NCBI GenBank assembly: GCA_963931925.1
Contig: OZ007570.1
Span: forward strand, 43,670,187 to 43,734,186
Source: Onchidella celtica
Lineage: Eukaryota > Mollusca > Gastropoda > Systellommatophora > Onchidiidae
Reading direction: 5' to 3'
Length of the DNA: 64,000 nucleotides
Shown: positions 1 through 64,000 of the stretch, piece after piece
Position numbering within the stretch: the first letter of the stretch is position 1
Layout of the letters: the number at the start of each line of letters is the position of its first letter
Translations under genes and position numbers: made by a program
Notes under the pieces: generated by a model
Told to the model about the DNA's origin: nothing
What the model saw: the letters and a program-made list of their open reading frames with translations, nothing else
The model's database searches: none

Positions 1-2214
1 TTTTTTTCCTTTTTCAAATACTGGTAAAAATGTTTGTGGTTTGCCCTGGAGAATGAACAGAAGGCCTTTTCAGGTTGCTGGATTGGACCTGAACTTCAAT
101 GACCTGAAGCTGCCTCAGAGTAACTAAGTAACTTGTAACTAGGGAAGGTCATTCTCTCATAATGCTCTTCTTCAAGCCATTCCATAGAAAAGGAAAGGAA
201 TAAACGTGATTTTTCTACAGAAACTACAGGTAGAAACTGGATTTTTCAACCTGTCTTCATGTTAAAGACGTGCATGAGATTACACACTGACACGACAAAT
301 GGGCCTGATAGAATATTCTACTGATGCTGATGACTAAGGCTGAACGAACAGCTCCAGCTTCAGTGCATCACTCTCTCTGGCAGTGGTACTCAACTTCACT
401 CAATATAACCTGATCAGCATCCCTACCACTTGTCTCTACACCACATCTGGAAGCTTCCTCTTTTCGTATCTTTTTCTTTCTTTCAACCGCGGCTGTGTGA
501 CAGATCCGCCTTCAGCAGAATTATTCATAAGAGACATTTGTTTGAGACAATGCATTCTGACACACGTTTCTGGATGACCGAATAGAATGGCTTTACATGG
601 CTGTAGAAGATACCCGGCAACAGACACCAATATAAATGAGGGCTGAGCAATTCACAAAGTTCTCAACTGTCTTCTTCTTTTTCCTATAGGACAGTGATTC
701 TTAAACCGGAGGCATTTCGCCTCAACAAAACACTTCAGCTAGATGTGTGCAACAGTTCACTAAGGTTCCTCACCATGTCACTCCATGTAGATCTATGCCT
801 GTTATTGAGTTTACTGACTTGTGATATATGCTTATGACGTAATGATGCGCATGATGTGTGTACCATGTATGTGCTCTTAAAAGCCACGTCAAAGAGAATT
901 TTTTTCCCTCACGGGATAATAAAGTGATTTTTAACTTATCTGAACTTATTCGGCTCCCAGGAGAGGAATTTCAAATCTAAGGGAAGCAATTTTAGCCAGA
1001 TGCATGGGTGTGGGAGTGGGGAAGAATCTCAGTCAGAGAAGGAACCCCGAACTAGGAGAGAGTATAGTCATTACGCTGGGCATTAAATCTAAGAGAAGTT
1101 TCATGGTGAACTGAAATAATTGTAATTGATTGCAATTAATAAAGAAATAATTGTTTCATTCAATGGTGAACAAATTAATTGATAATTCATAATTGGGCTT
1201 CGGCAATTGAGGAAACTGATTAAACCTGGGACACTGACAAGAACTGCCACAGGAAAAGAAGTGTGTCAGAGAGGTATATATTAGAGAGTTGCTGTGTTCC
1301 GCGTTACCAGATCGTCGTGTAAAAATAATCACTCGTTAAATCACACTTTCTTCTGTCCCCTTTCCAGGCCACTGCACGATTTTCCACATCAATTCCAACG
1401 TGACAAAAGCCAAGTGCAAATACCGATTAATTATCTCTCCTCGCTTCGTTACTTATCAATGAACATGCAAGATTGCCAATAATAGTCACACAATTTTAGA
1501 ATGAATATCTGTGACAATAAATCAGCGCACATTAAAAAAAAAAAAATTAATAACTTTGCAGTTTTTATACAACTGATGAGAAAGTTCGAACTTCACAATA
1601 CCTATTTCTCGTTGCAAAGGATCCCTTCAAACTCTGCACCAACAACCAACAATATAAAATAATAATAAATTGTGCACACAGACAGACAGGCATGGACCCG
1701 TCGGACGGAAGAATAGAGACCACTGACGGACGGCTACATCCTGCAGGGACGGACGAGGCATAACAAGAACAAGAACATGGCAATATCGAATTACGTGCAG
1801 AATTCTTGGAAAACCGTTGTTACCAATTACAAATTCCTCCGAATAATTATATGATATTGGAGTGCGATGACTTTCAGAAGAGGTCAGTATGTCCCCACGG
1901 ATCGCGTGATTGAGGACACAAGTGCGCTGGGGACGGCACAGCACGCATTCTCTGGGGAATGATAAAGTTTTGATAGTTTACAGGGCGTCATCTGGGCCCA
2001 GATAATACTGCTGTTTCAGGCCATTTGGCACACCGATAAATGTGCTAAAAAGGAACCGATCTCCAGTAAAGTGCGATAATCCTTACTTGTGGGACTAACA
2101 AAGATACCAAGTTGTGTCCCTTGTTGGTAAACCCGTTGTGTAAGAAAAAGAAAACACGACTGTTATGAGTGTTGAAGATTATACGTACGTGTGTGTATGT
2201 GTGTGAGACACACA

Positions 2215-2280
<66 letters not shown>

Positions 2281-3218
2281 TGGGGGGGGGGGTCAAGACG
2301 AAACAGACAGATAAGACAACGAGATGAAACAGACAGATAAGACAGAGAATGAGTACAATGAAAAGTTGACCATCGTGAATGACTTTTGCCAAAGGAAATC
2401 AATATACTCATAAAAAAAGGGGGGGGGGGGGGTAAAGAAAAACAACCATCCGGTGGCGAAGAAAAAAATGAGTAACAGTCTGCAGCTCACAAAAAGACTC
2501 ATAGAAAGCTCGGAGGTAAACAACAAAGACTGTGAAATGACAAAGGAAGCAGCATTGAAGACGATAAAAAAAATGCCACTGATACTTAGTAAATGTGGTT
2601 ACTGAAAGGCACGGTTCTTTCCAAACTCTACCACATGACAAAATGAGAGAAATATATTTGAAAATTACAATTCTTGAAGATTCATGGACTTTCCTAATGC
2701 AGAAACAATGTACCACAACTGTGACTGACAAAATATATTTCATTAGAAGTCTCATTTTAACTGAAACCACACGAATAAAAACACTTGTTTTCCGAAATAA
2801 AATGCAACCCAAGGGTCGTAATAGAACAATACTTGAACTTGCAAGGGATTAATGTCCATTGGTTAATGCAGTACATTGCACATCACTTAAAGGTCACTAA
2901 TCAAAACCCTCCACACTGCAAAGTGAAGTCGTTGCCCAAAACTACTTTATTCTATCTCAACTCCCCACCCCGAAAAATATAAAAACAAAACTTGGGATAA
3001 GGCTATGGCATAACAAAAATGTTCTGCATCATTCCTACAAAAATCATGAAAGTATCTGACTTGTGCGAGTAGGTCTTGAAAAATTGATCTAACGCTTTAT
3101 AACGTTTGACCACGAAATTTTACCACCGATCTGGAAAACATCTGATGTGTAGATGAAAGAGAACGGTACTAAGGGAATGACAGGTGTGAACAGCAATTTA
3201 TAAATTGAAATAACTCAC
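1..3218 (-). other. Dystrophin intron (3' part outside the window)
   Basis: Non-coding. It contains one copy of dispersed repeat family 2 (910-1310), a GT/GA microsatellite and G11/G14 runs (2190-2432). Short chance ORFs occur on both strands, none with recognisable domains. No exon was found. Confidence 0.7.
910..1310 (+). repeat. Dispersed repeat family 2, copy at 1 kb
   Basis: Shares GAGGAATTTCAAATCT, AATTTTAG, TCTCAGTCAGAG, AACTAGGA and AATTGAGGAAAC in the same order with 58175-58590, over about 400 bp. Non-coding and diverged; family unknown. Confidence 0.65.

Positions 3219-64000
<60,782 letters not shown>

Overview
This is an intragenic window from an animal nuclear genome, most likely a mollusc and plausibly a gastropod. 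The reasons are large AT-leaning introns, GT-AG splice sites, long GA and GACA microsatellites, many poly-G tracts, and RTE-type LINE and Helitron copies. The taxon call is inference; no ribosomal or mitochondrial marker is present.

The backbone is one minus-strand gene. Nine exons (63875-64000, 62984-63166, 62508-62687, 61822-61980, 60527-60763, 59842-59982, 59208-59369, 4212-4679, 3219-3391) splice in frame into about 609 codons of spectrin-repeat rod. The order of conserved blocks follows the middle of the vertebrate dystrophin rod (around repeats 16-18), so I call it the invertebrate dystrophin/utrophin orthologue (DMD). Both ends of the gene lie outside the window. A single intron of about 54.5 kb (4680-59207) makes up most of the window, and dystrophin homology runs straight across it.

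That intron holds three things. First, a minus-strand exon (17687-17917) with a TATA box upstream encodes a hydrophobic N-terminus and a transmembrane helix. It ends in phase 0 at a GTAAGT donor, which is the phase needed to join the next dystrophin exon at 4679, so it could be the first exon of a membrane-anchored short dystrophin isoform, or of an unrelated nested gene. Second, a plus-strand nested gene (exons 51334-51384, 56321-56441, 57219-57412, poly(A) signal 57587) encodes a secreted ten-cysteine peptide of about 121 aa with prokineticin/colipase-type spacing. Third, there is a dense set of mobile elements: a full-length RTE-like LINE with 16-bp target-site duplications (20713-24675), a degraded RNase-H LINE fragment (25960-26800, minus), a hAT-type MITE with 8-bp duplications (50730-51111), an internally deleted Helitron (52914-55023), a possible LTR (55112-55805), tRNA-like SINE heads and two dispersed repeat families.

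The rest of the intron is non-coding: microsatellites, more than a dozen G/C homopolymers, a near-perfect 80-nt hairpin (4850-4929), a CTCF-like site (33367-33380) and a TATA/initiator core promoter (52006-52201). Most of the roughly 25 kb from 26.8 to 50.7 kb shows no gene.
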